This document shows positions 15,996 to 23,181 of a stretch of 64,000 bases of DNA, one piece after another. Source of the DNA: Poseidonibacter lekithochrous (lineage in GTDB: Bacteria; Campylobacterota; Campylobacteria; Campylobacterales; Arcobacteraceae); NCBI RefSeq assembly GCF_018861145.1, contig NZ_JAHKQT010000038.1:1-64000 (forward strand), read 5' to 3'. A program made the position numbers and the translations under genes. Within the stretch, counting starts at the first letter, position 1. Each line of letters opens with the position of its first letter. A model generated the notes under the pieces. That model worked only from the letters and a program-made list of their open reading frames with translations, ran no database searches and was not told the origin of the DNA.

Positions 15996-17342
15996 CTAAT
16001 CATTCACTTCCTGAGGACTAATATCTAAAACCAATCCTCTTTTCATAGCTTCTTTCAAAGCAACCTCATATATATGCTTATTTTTTGTAGATAAGTTTTG
16101 TTTTTCTCTTACCTTGTCTAAGTAAGTTAATAAATCATAGTTTTGTAACTGCACTACTGTTTCAATAGCTAATGGTTTAATTAAATTACCATCCTCTAAT
16201 AATCTTAAATGCTCAGAATTACCATCTTTATCAATAACTTCAACTTCTGTATATCTTTTTCTCATACTCTTTGGAGTACTAGTCTTATTTAACGACTCTT
16301 TAGCCTCTGTATAGAGTTCTTCTAAGAAATCAACATCAATGTTCAATCTATTTACTAAAGCACGTCTTACTAGTGCTATGTACTCTAATTTAAACTTGTA
16401 ATCGTCATAAATAGATACAGCTCTTTTAACTCTTTGTAGAGGTAATTGTATTTGTAAAAAATCTTCTAATAAATACTCTTGTTTTATCTCTTCCCAAATA
16501 GGAAGAGTATCTCCTCTATGTTTGTTATTGTGCTTTACTGCATTATCACTAAGAGTTGTTATATCTATTAACCTTATATCATCCATAGAAGCTTTAAATA
16601 ACTTCTCTGCATTACAAAGTAAGTCTTCAATAGTTAAGATATTAAATGTCTTTAAATAGCCTCTTTGCATCTCAAACTCAACATTAAAAATAGGCTCTTC
16701 TAAATCAAAGCCATTATTTAAAAAGTACTCATACATTAAGTCTCTTTTTTTGTTCTTCTTTAACTCTTCTTTCTTGTTGTAAAGTCTTAATTTAAAAGGT
16801 GCTTTACCTACATATATTGTTTGTAGTTCTGTTGAACTTCCAATTTCACTAATAGTTGAATATTGTTTCTTTCTTGATACAAACATTTCTTTGCTTACAA
16901 ATGAAAAATCATATTGAATAAAACAATTTAAATCTGCTCTTGTTATTGGATAATATCCACTAACATAATCTTTTAATAAGATGTCGTTAATAAAATCAAT
17001 TAAACTTCTTATTCCAATAGTATAAATACCAATACCTAGTAATTGAATTCTAATATCGTTTAAACCTCTGTTTTTATATCTATCTTTTAAACCTATTTTA
17101 AAATAATCATTGATATCTTTAAACCAATGAAAGCCTTCATTTTTTCCTAAGAAATTTAATGGAATATCATTTAAGTTAATGTGAATATCATTATTCTCAA
17201 ACTCAATATCTTTCTTCTCAAAATTTCCTTTTACTTCTTCTATTTGGTCTAACATTTCTAGATATAAATCATCATAGTTTTCGTTTGATTCACAAAAGTA
17301 ATAAAGTGTATCAATACCAAATATCTTTTTAGTAGTACTCAT
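15996..17342 (-). CDS. Rolling-circle replication initiator (Rep_trans / phage replication initiation family)
   Basis: 448 aa. It resembles the Rep_trans family (pT181 RepC, ICEBs1 NicK, RstA-like phage initiators). TRADLNCFIQYDF near residue 150 fits the conserved Arg/Asp segment, TIYVGKAPFKLRLYNKKEEL near 190 matches the (Y-x-G)...(R-x-Y-x-K-x-x-E) signature, and FNVEFEMQRGYLK follows, carrying acidic residues of the metal site. The nicking Tyr cannot be assigned with certainty. Family members nick a double-strand origin and start rolling-circle replication. Strong ribosome binding site (AAAAGG). Two overlapping inverted repeats stand 20-50 nt upstream. Confidence 0.78.
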   Translation of the reverse strand: MSTTKKIFGIDTLYYFCESNENYDDLYLEMLDQIEEVKGNFEKKDIEFENNDIHINLNDIPLNFLGKNEGFHWFKDINDYFKIGLKDRYKNRGLNDIRIQLLGIGIYTIGIRSLIDFINDILLKDYVSGYYPITRADLNCFIQYDFSFVSKEMFVSRKKQYSTISEIGSSTELQTIYVGKAPFKLRLYNKKEELKKNKKRDLMYEYFLNNGFDLEEPIFNVEFEMQRGYLKTFNILTIEDLLCNAEKLFKASMDDIRLIDITTLSDNAVKHNNKHRGDTLPIWEEIKQEYLLEDFLQIQLPLQRVKRAVSIYDDYKFKLEYIALVRRALVNRLNIDVDFLEELYTEAKESLNKTSTPKSMRKRYTEVEVIDKDGNSEHLRLLEDGNLIKPLAIETVVQLQNYDLLTYLDKVREKQNLSTKNKHIYEVALKEAMKRGLVLDISPQEVND

Positions 17343-17362
17343 TTATTTTTCCTTTTGACGTG

Positions 17363-17390
17363 TAGTAAGGGGTGTTACTAAAGACCCCTT
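17363..17390. promoter_or_regulatory. Two mutually exclusive hairpins upstream of rep
   Basis: TAGTAA (17363-17368) pairs with TTACTA (17375-17380), while AAGGGGT (17367-17373) pairs with ACCCCTT (17384-17390). The stems share bases, so only one can form at a time. The position, just before a Rep_trans gene, fits an attenuator or a double-strand origin. No nick sequence could be assigned. Confidence 0.45.
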
Positions 17391-17417
17391 TTAAACTATT
17401 CATTGTCACAAAGAAAA

Positions 17418-17447
17418 AAACATTGCATCCGTCCCTCTGCAATGTTT
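17418..17447. terminator. Perfect hairpin between the 86-aa gene and rep
   Basis: AAACATTGCA (17418-17427) pairs with TGCAATGTTT (17438-17447), 10 bp, with a 10-nt loop. On the minus strand the stem is followed by TTTTTCTTT, so it is a good intrinsic terminator for the 86-aa gene. An origin role is also conceivable. Confidence 0.65.
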
Positions 17448-17456
17448 CTTTTCTTT

Positions 17457-17717
17457 TTAGACACCATAATATTTGACTTCTCCAATTACACCAACATCTA
17501 CTTCTACAATTTTTCCAATTCTATCTTTTGTGAAAAGATTTACTTTTTCATTTGGAATACTTACATCTAGTAGAGTAATCTTTGTTGAACTATCCTTCAT
17601 AACTTGTTTACTTAATAGTTGTAATTTTGTTTTACCTATTGTTGTAACATTTGTATTTTTATCTGTGAAATCATTTGATTTATATATTCCCATTAATTCA
17701 GCTTTTAAAACTAACAT
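17457..17717 (-). CDS. Small protein, possibly ssDNA-binding (phage G5P-like)
   Basis: 86 aa, with Shine-Dalgarno AAGGA 8 nt before the ATG. No signal peptide or membrane helix. The pattern is beta-rich (KAELMGIYKS, TIGKTKLQLLSKQV, TKITLLDVSIP, GKIVEVDVGVIG), of the size and fold type of filamentous-phage gene V proteins (~87 aa), and it precedes a Rep_trans gene as ssDNA-binding proteins do in rolling-circle phages. The sequence match itself is weak; the assignment is inference from length and context. Confidence 0.45.
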   Translation of the reverse strand: MLVLKAELMGIYKSNDFTDKNTNVTTIGKTKLQLLSKQVMKDSSTKITLLDVSIPNEKVNLFTKDRIGKIVEVDVGVIGEVKYYGV

Positions 17718-17852
17718 TTTTAATTCCTTTATGAATTTATCTATTTGTTTAAATAGAAAGTTTAGTAAACGTCTTTACTGTTATATAAATTTATATGTCT
17801 TTGTTTTGATATCGATAAAAGAAGTATAGAATATAAGGAAGGAAAAAATCTT

Positions 17853-17885
17853 CTTAACTGAAATTAAAAATTAATTCTAGTTAAG
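17853..17885 (-). terminator. Terminator after the 407-aa gene
   Basis: Minus strand: CTTAACT pairs with AGTTAAG (plus-strand 17853-17859 and 17879-17885) across an AT-rich loop, followed by AAGATTTTTT. It lies 12 nt after the stop codon. Confidence 0.5.
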
Positions 17886-17897
17886 TTGAAATTATTT

Positions 17898-19121
17898 TTA
17901 TATTTTGATAAGTAAGTGTTGAGGTTTTAGTCTATTTGAAATATATTCATAATATGAAAAAAGAAAGAACACTTCTCTAGGTATGAAATTCATCTCTTTT
18001 AAATTTCTTATTAAGTTTTTAAGTTGTTCAATATCTGATATTTCACTTTCTAAGGGTAAGTCTTTATTATAATCATGTCTAACTCCTGATAAGCTTTTAA
18101 ATCCAATTTCAATCATTTTATCTAGAGCATTTATTTGTTCTGCCTTCTTTTCATAAACAAATATAGGAGTATTCTCTATAATTGTTTTTTGTATATAACT
18201 TTTACCTATTTTATCAGTAGTATAAGTAAAAACAGCTCTTTTGTTTTCTAAGTTTAGACTATCTATATTTTCTCTATAAAGTGTATAAGAAATATTGGCA
18301 ATTGCATCAGCTTGTTTTATACTAAACTTTTTATCATAAATTCCTATTGTTTCACATATAAAAATTGCAAAGCTATATAATATTTCTAGTTCAGAGGTAA
18401 GAGTACCATTGAATAACTGTGTTAATTCTCTAAAGGATGCATTTTCAAGGTCTGTTGATTCATCATTTTTATAATCTATTCCATATAGATTATTTGCAGT
18501 ATTGATAATTTCTGGTAAATCTTTAAATCTTTTATCTTGACATTTTTCTAGAATTCTTATTTGATGTTCAGTTTTTTTAATTTCAAAATCATCATTTATT
18601 TTGAAGTAAGGATTATTCAGTTTATCTCTTAGTGCTGTTAATTGGGTATTAATCATATCTTTTAAACTAGTACTAGCAGACTTTGTACCATTGTAAGTAG
18701 ATTTCTTTAATGGATATTCTTTTAATAAACTATCTACTTTTTTTGCATAAGTCATAATTGAAACAATTTCATTAAATATTGGAGTATCTGATTCTAGATT
18801 TATTTTAATCTTCTTCTTTTTTATAAGAATTTTAAATTCTTGTTTTAATGTAGGGATTAAATCTTCATCAATATCAGGATAGCCTATTAATATACTATCG
18901 TTAATCATTTTCTTTTTTGAAGTATTATACTTTTTAAATAATTCTTTTAGAGATTTAAAATGTATTGTTTCCTCTGGTAGGTATTGTTTTATTACATTTT
19001 CTAGTGAATGTCTTTTTTCATCATCTGCAATGTCACTTAATACATTTTTACTAATTTTATTAAATAAGTCTATTATTTGTTTTTCTGATTTAAAGTATTT
19101 AATATTATATTTTTTATACAT
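17898..19121 (-). CDS. Unrecognised 407-aa island protein
   Basis: 407 aa, soluble, Lys/Glu/Ile-rich and predicted to be mostly helical, without signal peptide, membrane helix or recognisable catalytic motif. The C-terminal third (ALDKMIEIGFKSLSGVRHDY to FFLFSYYEYISNRLKP) looks like a compact helical domain. No Shine-Dalgarno precedes the ATG; instead TATAAT ends 5 nt before it, so transcription may begin at or near the start codon (leaderless). It sits between the TIR operon and the replication genes and is ended by its own terminator, so it may be a core element gene rather than a defence gene. Confidence 0.6.
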   Translation of the reverse strand: MYKKYNIKYFKSEKQIIDLFNKISKNVLSDIADDEKRHSLENVIKQYLPEETIHFKSLKELFKKYNTSKKKMINDSILIGYPDIDEDLIPTLKQEFKILIKKKKIKINLESDTPIFNEIVSIMTYAKKVDSLLKEYPLKKSTYNGTKSASTSLKDMINTQLTALRDKLNNPYFKINDDFEIKKTEHQIRILEKCQDKRFKDLPEIINTANNLYGIDYKNDESTDLENASFRELTQLFNGTLTSELEILYSFAIFICETIGIYDKKFSIKQADAIANISYTLYRENIDSLNLENKRAVFTYTTDKIGKSYIQKTIIENTPIFVYEKKAEQINALDKMIEIGFKSLSGVRHDYNKDLPLESEISDIEQLKNLIRNLKEMNFIPREVFFLFSYYEYISNRLKPQHLLIKI

Positions 19122-19260
19122 GAATGATTATAACTAAAAACAAAATAAATAATTAAAAAAGTATAATCTACGTTCTATAGGCTGATAACCAAATACTTGA
19201 ATAAGGTGGCAGTTCATGACCTGACCCCTTCATTAAAATATTATCCTTAACTTATTAAAT

Positions 19261-20037
19261 TTATGACTTAATAAATCCTTTGTCTTTCTTTAAAAAAGTT
19301 CTTATATTACCTAATTCATCCTCAGTCACTTTAAAATTTTTCTTAATTACATCATCCTTTAACCCCATTAATATAGAATTTTTGAATAGCTCATAATTGG
19401 AACTTTTTATACCCTTATTCCTAGGTGATGAAGAAGATGAGATACTCTTTTCCTCTAGTTCTTGAATTTTCTTATCCATTTTTCTAGTTGCATACAATAT
19501 TTCTTCTAACATATCATTTTCAGTACGTTCAGGGTATTCAATATCCTGATTTGGTTCTTCTTTCATAATTTCTGTAATCTTTTCATTGAAGGAATCCCAA
19601 TATACGGCAAATACATCTTCTAATATTTTCTCAGGAAGTTTATTTTCACCTAGTTCTTTATTAATTGTTAATAGTAGTGAAAACATGCCCTCTTTATTTG
19701 GTAAAGTATGATTAAATTGGGCTAAAGGACCTTTAATATCTTTTGGCTCTAAATTAAACAATATAGGACAAACTCTATTTGTTGCAATTCCTTTTGCTAA
19801 AGCACCAGCTTCAAATAAAAGCCAAGGTTTTTCTTTATTATCTTTAGTTAAACATAATATTCCAATTCTAGTTTCTTCTAGGCTCTTATGAATATCACTA
19901 AACCATATTGCCCCTTTATCTAAATCTTTAGAAGAAATCCAAGGTTCAGTTGCTTGTAATGTACATTTAATCCAATCTCTCAATACTTCTGCAAATTGAT
20001 TACTAAATTCACCTGACCAACTTATAAATACTTTCAT
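19261..20037 (-). CDS. TIR-domain protein (putative NAD-cleaving or signalling)
   Basis: 258 aa. An N-terminal TIR domain (residues 1-150) begins MKVFISWSGEFSNQFAEVL, with the DLDKGAIWFSDIHKSLEETRIGILCLT segment and KPWLLFEAGALAKG. The Glu of FEAGA is in the position of the catalytic Glu of NAD-processing TIR enzymes. A coiled coil follows (EMLEEILYATRKMDKKIQELEEK, ~175-195), then a Ser-rich linker and a helical C-terminus (~205-258). It follows the ThsB-type gene by 17 nt with its own AAGGA. It is probably part of an NAD-derived-signal or NAD-depleting abortive defence. Confidence 0.85.
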   Translation of the reverse strand: MKVFISWSGEFSNQFAEVLRDWIKCTLQATEPWISSKDLDKGAIWFSDIHKSLEETRIGILCLTKDNKEKPWLLFEAGALAKGIATNRVCPILFNLEPKDIKGPLAQFNHTLPNKEGMFSLLLTINKELGENKLPEKILEDVFAVYWDSFNEKITEIMKEEPNQDIEYPERTENDMLEEILYATRKMDKKIQELEEKSISSSSSPRNKGIKSSNYELFKNSILMGLKDDVIKKNFKVTEDELGNIRTFLKKDKGFIKS

Positions 20038-20054
20038 GAAAATCCTTTTTTTAT

Positions 20055-20537
20055 TTAATTATTTCTTCTGTATATTTGTGCACTAGGTGCTTTATGCTTG
20101 TTTTTCAGATAATTAGTAGGAAAATTATCTAAAGAATATTTTATTTTATGTAATTCAAAAGGTACGGATAGAAAATAAGAAGTTTTCTTTAATATAGGAG
20201 GTGTCATTTTATGTGAACCATTTATTTTATTTAAATTTACAGCAATAATTGGTATATCCATGCTTATTGCTATATCTATTTCCCATCTCACAAATTTATA
20301 TAAAAATTTTGTATTATCGCCCACTAAAACTAATACTTGCTTCGTATTTATCATTCTCTCACGAAGTTTTCTTTTGATTGTATCCTCTAAAGACCCATCT
20401 CTTAAATTATTTAAATCATGTGCATTATGAAAGTTAAAATCAATACTATTATTTTCTTTCCATGCTGTCATTAGCCTATAATATTTCATATCATTATCAG
20501 CATCAAATATTATATAAGTCTTATTCTTATAACTCAT
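20055..20537 (-). CDS. ThsB-type TIR-like protein (MTH538/DUF1863 fold)
   Basis: 160 aa. YIIFDADNDMKYYRLMTAWKE, FNFHNAHDLNNLRDGSLEDTI, RERMINTKQVLVLVGDNTK and KFVRWEIDIAISMDIPIIAVNLN follow the ThsB family pattern through almost the whole length. The Glu in RWEI corresponds to the catalytic Glu of Thoeris ThsB, which makes a cyclic-ADP-ribose-type messenger from NAD after phage sensing. The start lies in an ATGA overlap with the preceding membrane-protein gene. No SIR2-SLOG ThsA or macro-domain ThsA is present nearby. Confidence 0.85.
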   Translation of the reverse strand: MSYKNKTYIIFDADNDMKYYRLMTAWKENNSIDFNFHNAHDLNNLRDGSLEDTIKRKLRERMINTKQVLVLVGDNTKFLYKFVRWEIDIAISMDIPIIAVNLNKINGSHKMTPPILKKTSYFLSVPFELHKIKYSLDNFPTNYLKNKHKAPSAQIYRRNN

Positions 20538-21184
20538 GTATTTCCTTTATCTAAAGTTTTTGGTATTGAATTAGTTATTATAATTGTTAAAAATATAAAT
20601 GTATTAATCACTTCAGAAAGAAATAGAATTCTAATCTCTTGAGTTAAAGGTTGTATTCCACTATATGTTAATGTGAATGCGGTAGAAACACTTAAATAAA
20701 TGGAGGTTAAATTATCTAGTAAAAGAATATCAAAATATGTATCATTAATTAGAATCATTTCTGAATAATGACATTTATATAAATATGCATAGCAAAATAG
20801 ATAGAAAGCAATAGCTAACATGTAATTTATAAAGTTTTTTTTAATTGCGATGTCATCTACTCTTTGCTTATATTTACTTCCCCAAGTATGATAATAAAAA
20901 TATACAAATAAGTTACTATATAGTAAATAAAATATAAAATATTTTGATAAAGGATTATTATATTCTTTAATCCAAAAAATAATCAATATAGACCATTTAA
21001 AGACTTGATAGATATCAATAGCAAAAATACTGTATTTTCTAATTTTATCAATAGAAGTTAATTCTTCACCATTAGAATTGAATATTGCAATTTTTTTTGC
21101 AATAAATTTAAAGAATTCAACTAAATTAGTAAAATACAGAATTGAAATTAAAAAATTAAAACTAGGATATATAAAACCGTTCAA
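20534..21184 (-). CDS. Membrane protein with a K+-channel-like pore loop, candidate effector of the TIR operon
   Basis: 216 aa from TTG at 21184, chosen because AAGG lies 6 nt upstream (TTG 21199 would also be in frame). Hydrophobic helices are predicted at about 5-25, 55-75, 80-100 and 118-138, then a C-terminal pore-like unit: a short amphipathic helix, TLTYSGIQP (171-179) in the place of the channel filter (compare TVGYGDxxP), and a final helix ILFLSEVINTFIFLTIII. It overlaps the ThsB-type gene by 4 nt, so co-expression is near certain. Ion-channel function is inferred from this pattern; the filter is degenerate. Confidence 0.65.
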   Translation of the reverse strand: MNGFIYPSFNFLISILYFTNLVEFFKFIAKKIAIFNSNGEELTSIDKIRKYSIFAIDIYQVFKWSILIIFWIKEYNNPLSKYFIFYLLYSNLFVYFYYHTWGSKYKQRVDDIAIKKNFINYMLAIAFYLFCYAYLYKCHYSEMILINDTYFDILLLDNLTSIYLSVSTAFTLTYSGIQPLTQEIRILFLSEVINTFIFLTIIITNSIPKTLDKGNT

Positions 21185-21282
21185 AAAAAACCTTACCAAA
21201 TATTATTTAATTTATTATAACAAAATAATATTTTAGTTAACTTCAAGATAGATATAGATAAATTAAGGGTTACTATTTTAAT

Positions 21283-22524
21283 CTAAGTATTGGTAGATAA
21301 ATAATTCTTCAAGTTTTTTAAATAATTAGCATACCACTTAATTAAACTTCTCATACTATCTTTATATGAAGCACGATTATACGCCTCTTTAACTTTATTA
21401 GATTCTTTATGTGAAAGTAAAGCTTCAATAACTTCTCCACTATATCCATGTTCTTCCATATTCTCATAGGCAATAGTTGAAAACATAGCTCTAAAACTAT
21501 GAGGTACAAACTCTTCTTTTGTATATCCCATTCTTCTTAATGCTCCAATAAGAGTATTATCACTCATTGGTTTATCTTTTGCTCTAAAGCTTGGAAATAC
21601 ATATTGACCATTTCCTGTAAATTGTTTTACTTCTTCTAGTATTTCTATTACTTGATTTGGAAGTGGAAGTATAAATTCTATTTTAGTTTTCATTTTTGAA
21701 GCTGGTATTATCCATTCTTTTTTTACTAAGTCTATTTCAAACCATTCACAATGTCTAATGTTATAACTTCGTACAAATACATAAGGAAGCATTTTTAAAG
21801 CCATCTTTGTAGTGTAATCTCCTGAGTATTCATCAATAGCTAAAAGTAATCCTTTTATATCTTTTTCTTTTGTGAAAGTAGGGTAGTGTTTCTTTTCCCT
21901 TTTACCTAAGATATTCTTTTGTTCTATGTCTGCTACTATATTATGAGGAACATATTCTAAAGTTACTGCATACTTATATATTTTATTGATAATCATAAAT
22001 ACTCTACTCGCTGTATCTTGTAAATCTCTTTCTTTTAGTATTTTAAGTATTTCAATTAAATCTAATCTTGTTACATCTTCTATTGGTTTATCTTTCATAT
22101 ATTTATATACATAGTTTTCTAATGCACGACCTAATTTTATATGATAATTTTCTGATACTTCTGTTTGATAGTTTTCATGCCATTCTTGAGAAACTTTATA
22201 AAATGTATTTTCTTTTTTCTTTTCTACTTTTTGGATTTCTTCTTTTTTTTGTTTCTTTTGTTCATTTGGATCTATATCCTTTGCAATTAAAGATTTAAGT
22301 TCTTCTCTTTTTGCTCTTACATCTTTTAGAGATAAACTTGGATACGTTCCTAATGCAATAACTTTTTCTTTATTATTGAATCTATATTTCAATCTCCATC
22401 TTTTCCCACCAGTTTTTGCAACTAATAAAAAAAGTCCTCCACCATCAAAAAGCTTATAATCTTTTTCTTTAGCTTTTGCAGTTTTTACTTGTGTAGCTGT
22501 TAGTGGTAGGGTACTTTTTGCCAT
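21283..22524 (-). CDS. Tyrosine recombinase/integrase (Arm-binding DUF4102 type)
   Basis: 413 aa, the usual length for P4-type island integrases. The N-terminus has the arm-binding domain (DGGGLFLLVAKTGGKRWRLKY, then IALGTYPSLSLKDVRAKREE), followed by a core-binding domain (~100-200). The catalytic domain holds Arg in SYNIRHCEWFEIDL, the HxxR motif in VPHSFRAMFST, His in ALLSHKE and the nucleophilic Tyr in VKEAYNRAS. It lies next to the ssrA copy of the attachment site, as expected for an integrase that uses ssrA. No damage is visible. Confidence 0.95.
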   Translation of the reverse strand: MAKSTLPLTATQVKTAKAKEKDYKLFDGGGLFLLVAKTGGKRWRLKYRFNNKEKVIALGTYPSLSLKDVRAKREELKSLIAKDIDPNEQKKQKKEEIQKVEKKKENTFYKVSQEWHENYQTEVSENYHIKLGRALENYVYKYMKDKPIEDVTRLDLIEILKILKERDLQDTASRVFMIINKIYKYAVTLEYVPHNIVADIEQKNILGKREKKHYPTFTKEKDIKGLLLAIDEYSGDYTTKMALKMLPYVFVRSYNIRHCEWFEIDLVKKEWIIPASKMKTKIEFILPLPNQVIEILEEVKQFTGNGQYVFPSFRAKDKPMSDNTLIGALRRMGYTKEEFVPHSFRAMFSTIAYENMEEHGYSGEVIEALLSHKESNKVKEAYNRASYKDSMRSLIKWYANYLKNLKNYLSTNT

Positions 22525-22598
22525 TTGTTAATTCCTTATGGGGTACTTTTTTTAAATCGTATAGGGAATTTTATCATGATGCCCCTAAAAGGTACCCC
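22509..22598. repeat. Putative integrase arm-type sites, ssrA end (three copies)
   Basis: AAAAAGTACCC occurs inverted at 22509-22519 (inside the first integrase codons) and at 22540-22550, and the related CCCCTAAAAGGTACCCC lies at 22582-22598 in direct orientation. A near-identical copy lies at the far end of the island (14501). The copies at the integrase start could also let the integrase repress its own gene. Confidence 0.5.
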
Positions 22599-22709
22599 AA
22601 AAGTTATAGATTTGATAGTATTAGCTTAGACTGTGTTGGTAGATAAAGTGGCTATATAGCCTATATATTGGTGTCTAGATAGACTTTATAAGATTTGTTT
22701 GAATTATAT

Positions 22710-22731
22710 TTTGGTGGAGATGTCCGGGATT
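22710..22731. repeat. ssrA-proximal attachment site
   Basis: The 22-bp copy that forms the genuine 3' end of ssrA (T-arm 3' half, acceptor stem and CCA). Identical to 14432-14453. Because this copy keeps ssrA whole, integration did not disrupt tmRNA. Confidence 0.9.
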
Positions 22732-23101
22732 GAACCGGAGTCTTAAAACATATCCGCATAGCGTCTACATGTTTAGAAGAGGTCGATTAATTTCACTTTT
22801 TATAAGCTCAACCTGCAAGGCTTATAGAAGCTAAGATTTGGAATGTCTCTTCAAAGGGCAATCAACTCTTCAAAGATAAGCTATTGGGGTGAGCCCATTT
22901 AAATCTACCTATATAGCATCAGTAGAATGAGCCTCCTAGTCTCGACCCAATTAAGGGGAGTCTAAATTAAAACTTACGCTGCTGCGTAAGCTGGAGAATA
23001 ATTGTTATTATTTGCGTTTAAAAATTATGAACCGTGTAACGGCATGTTCAGGCCGACATGCAACTAAGCTTCAATGCTCTAATCGAAGCCAAATCATCCC
23101 C
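22712..23101 (-). ncRNA. ssrA: Transfer-messenger RNA (tmRNA)
   Basis: 390 nt. The 5' GGGGATG pairs with CATCTCC of the 3' end to form the tRNA-like acceptor stem, ending ACCA at 22712. TTCAATCCCGG is the T-loop part. The tag frame at 23015-22974 encodes ANNNNYSPAYAAA followed by TAA. It rescues stalled ribosomes by trans-translation and tags the product for proteolysis. The 3' end is the insertion site of the island to its left. Confidence 0.95.
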
Positions 23102-23181
23102 ATATATTTGTTCGCAACTTTAACAAATATTTACTTAAAAGATAATATAATCATTATAATAAAAAACATAAGAGGTCAAAA

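Larger units (their letters stand above)
14432..22731. mobile_element. ssrA-integrated genomic island (~8.3 kb)
   Basis: The island is bounded by perfect 22-bp direct repeats, with an Arm-type tyrosine integrase 190 nt from the ssrA copy, related putative arm sites just inside both ends, and an AlpA-like regulator. All its genes run on the minus strand. It contains rolling-circle replication functions (Rep and a small OB-like protein), a HepT/MntA pair, a lipoprotein, a 407-aa unknown and a three-gene TIR/TIR/membrane operon. There are no capsid, tail or conjugation genes, so it is probably a satellite or integrative mobilizable element that depends on a helper. Integrity of its ends suggests that it may still excise. 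Confidence 0.88.

Noticed and set aside
19122-19260. Short ORF with GGGGTCAGGTCATGAACTGC in the gap after the TIR gene
   Set aside because: It could encode 27 aa with AAGGGG upstream and recalls sequences seen near REP-type transposases, but there is no transposase homology or inverted-repeat structure to support a feature.
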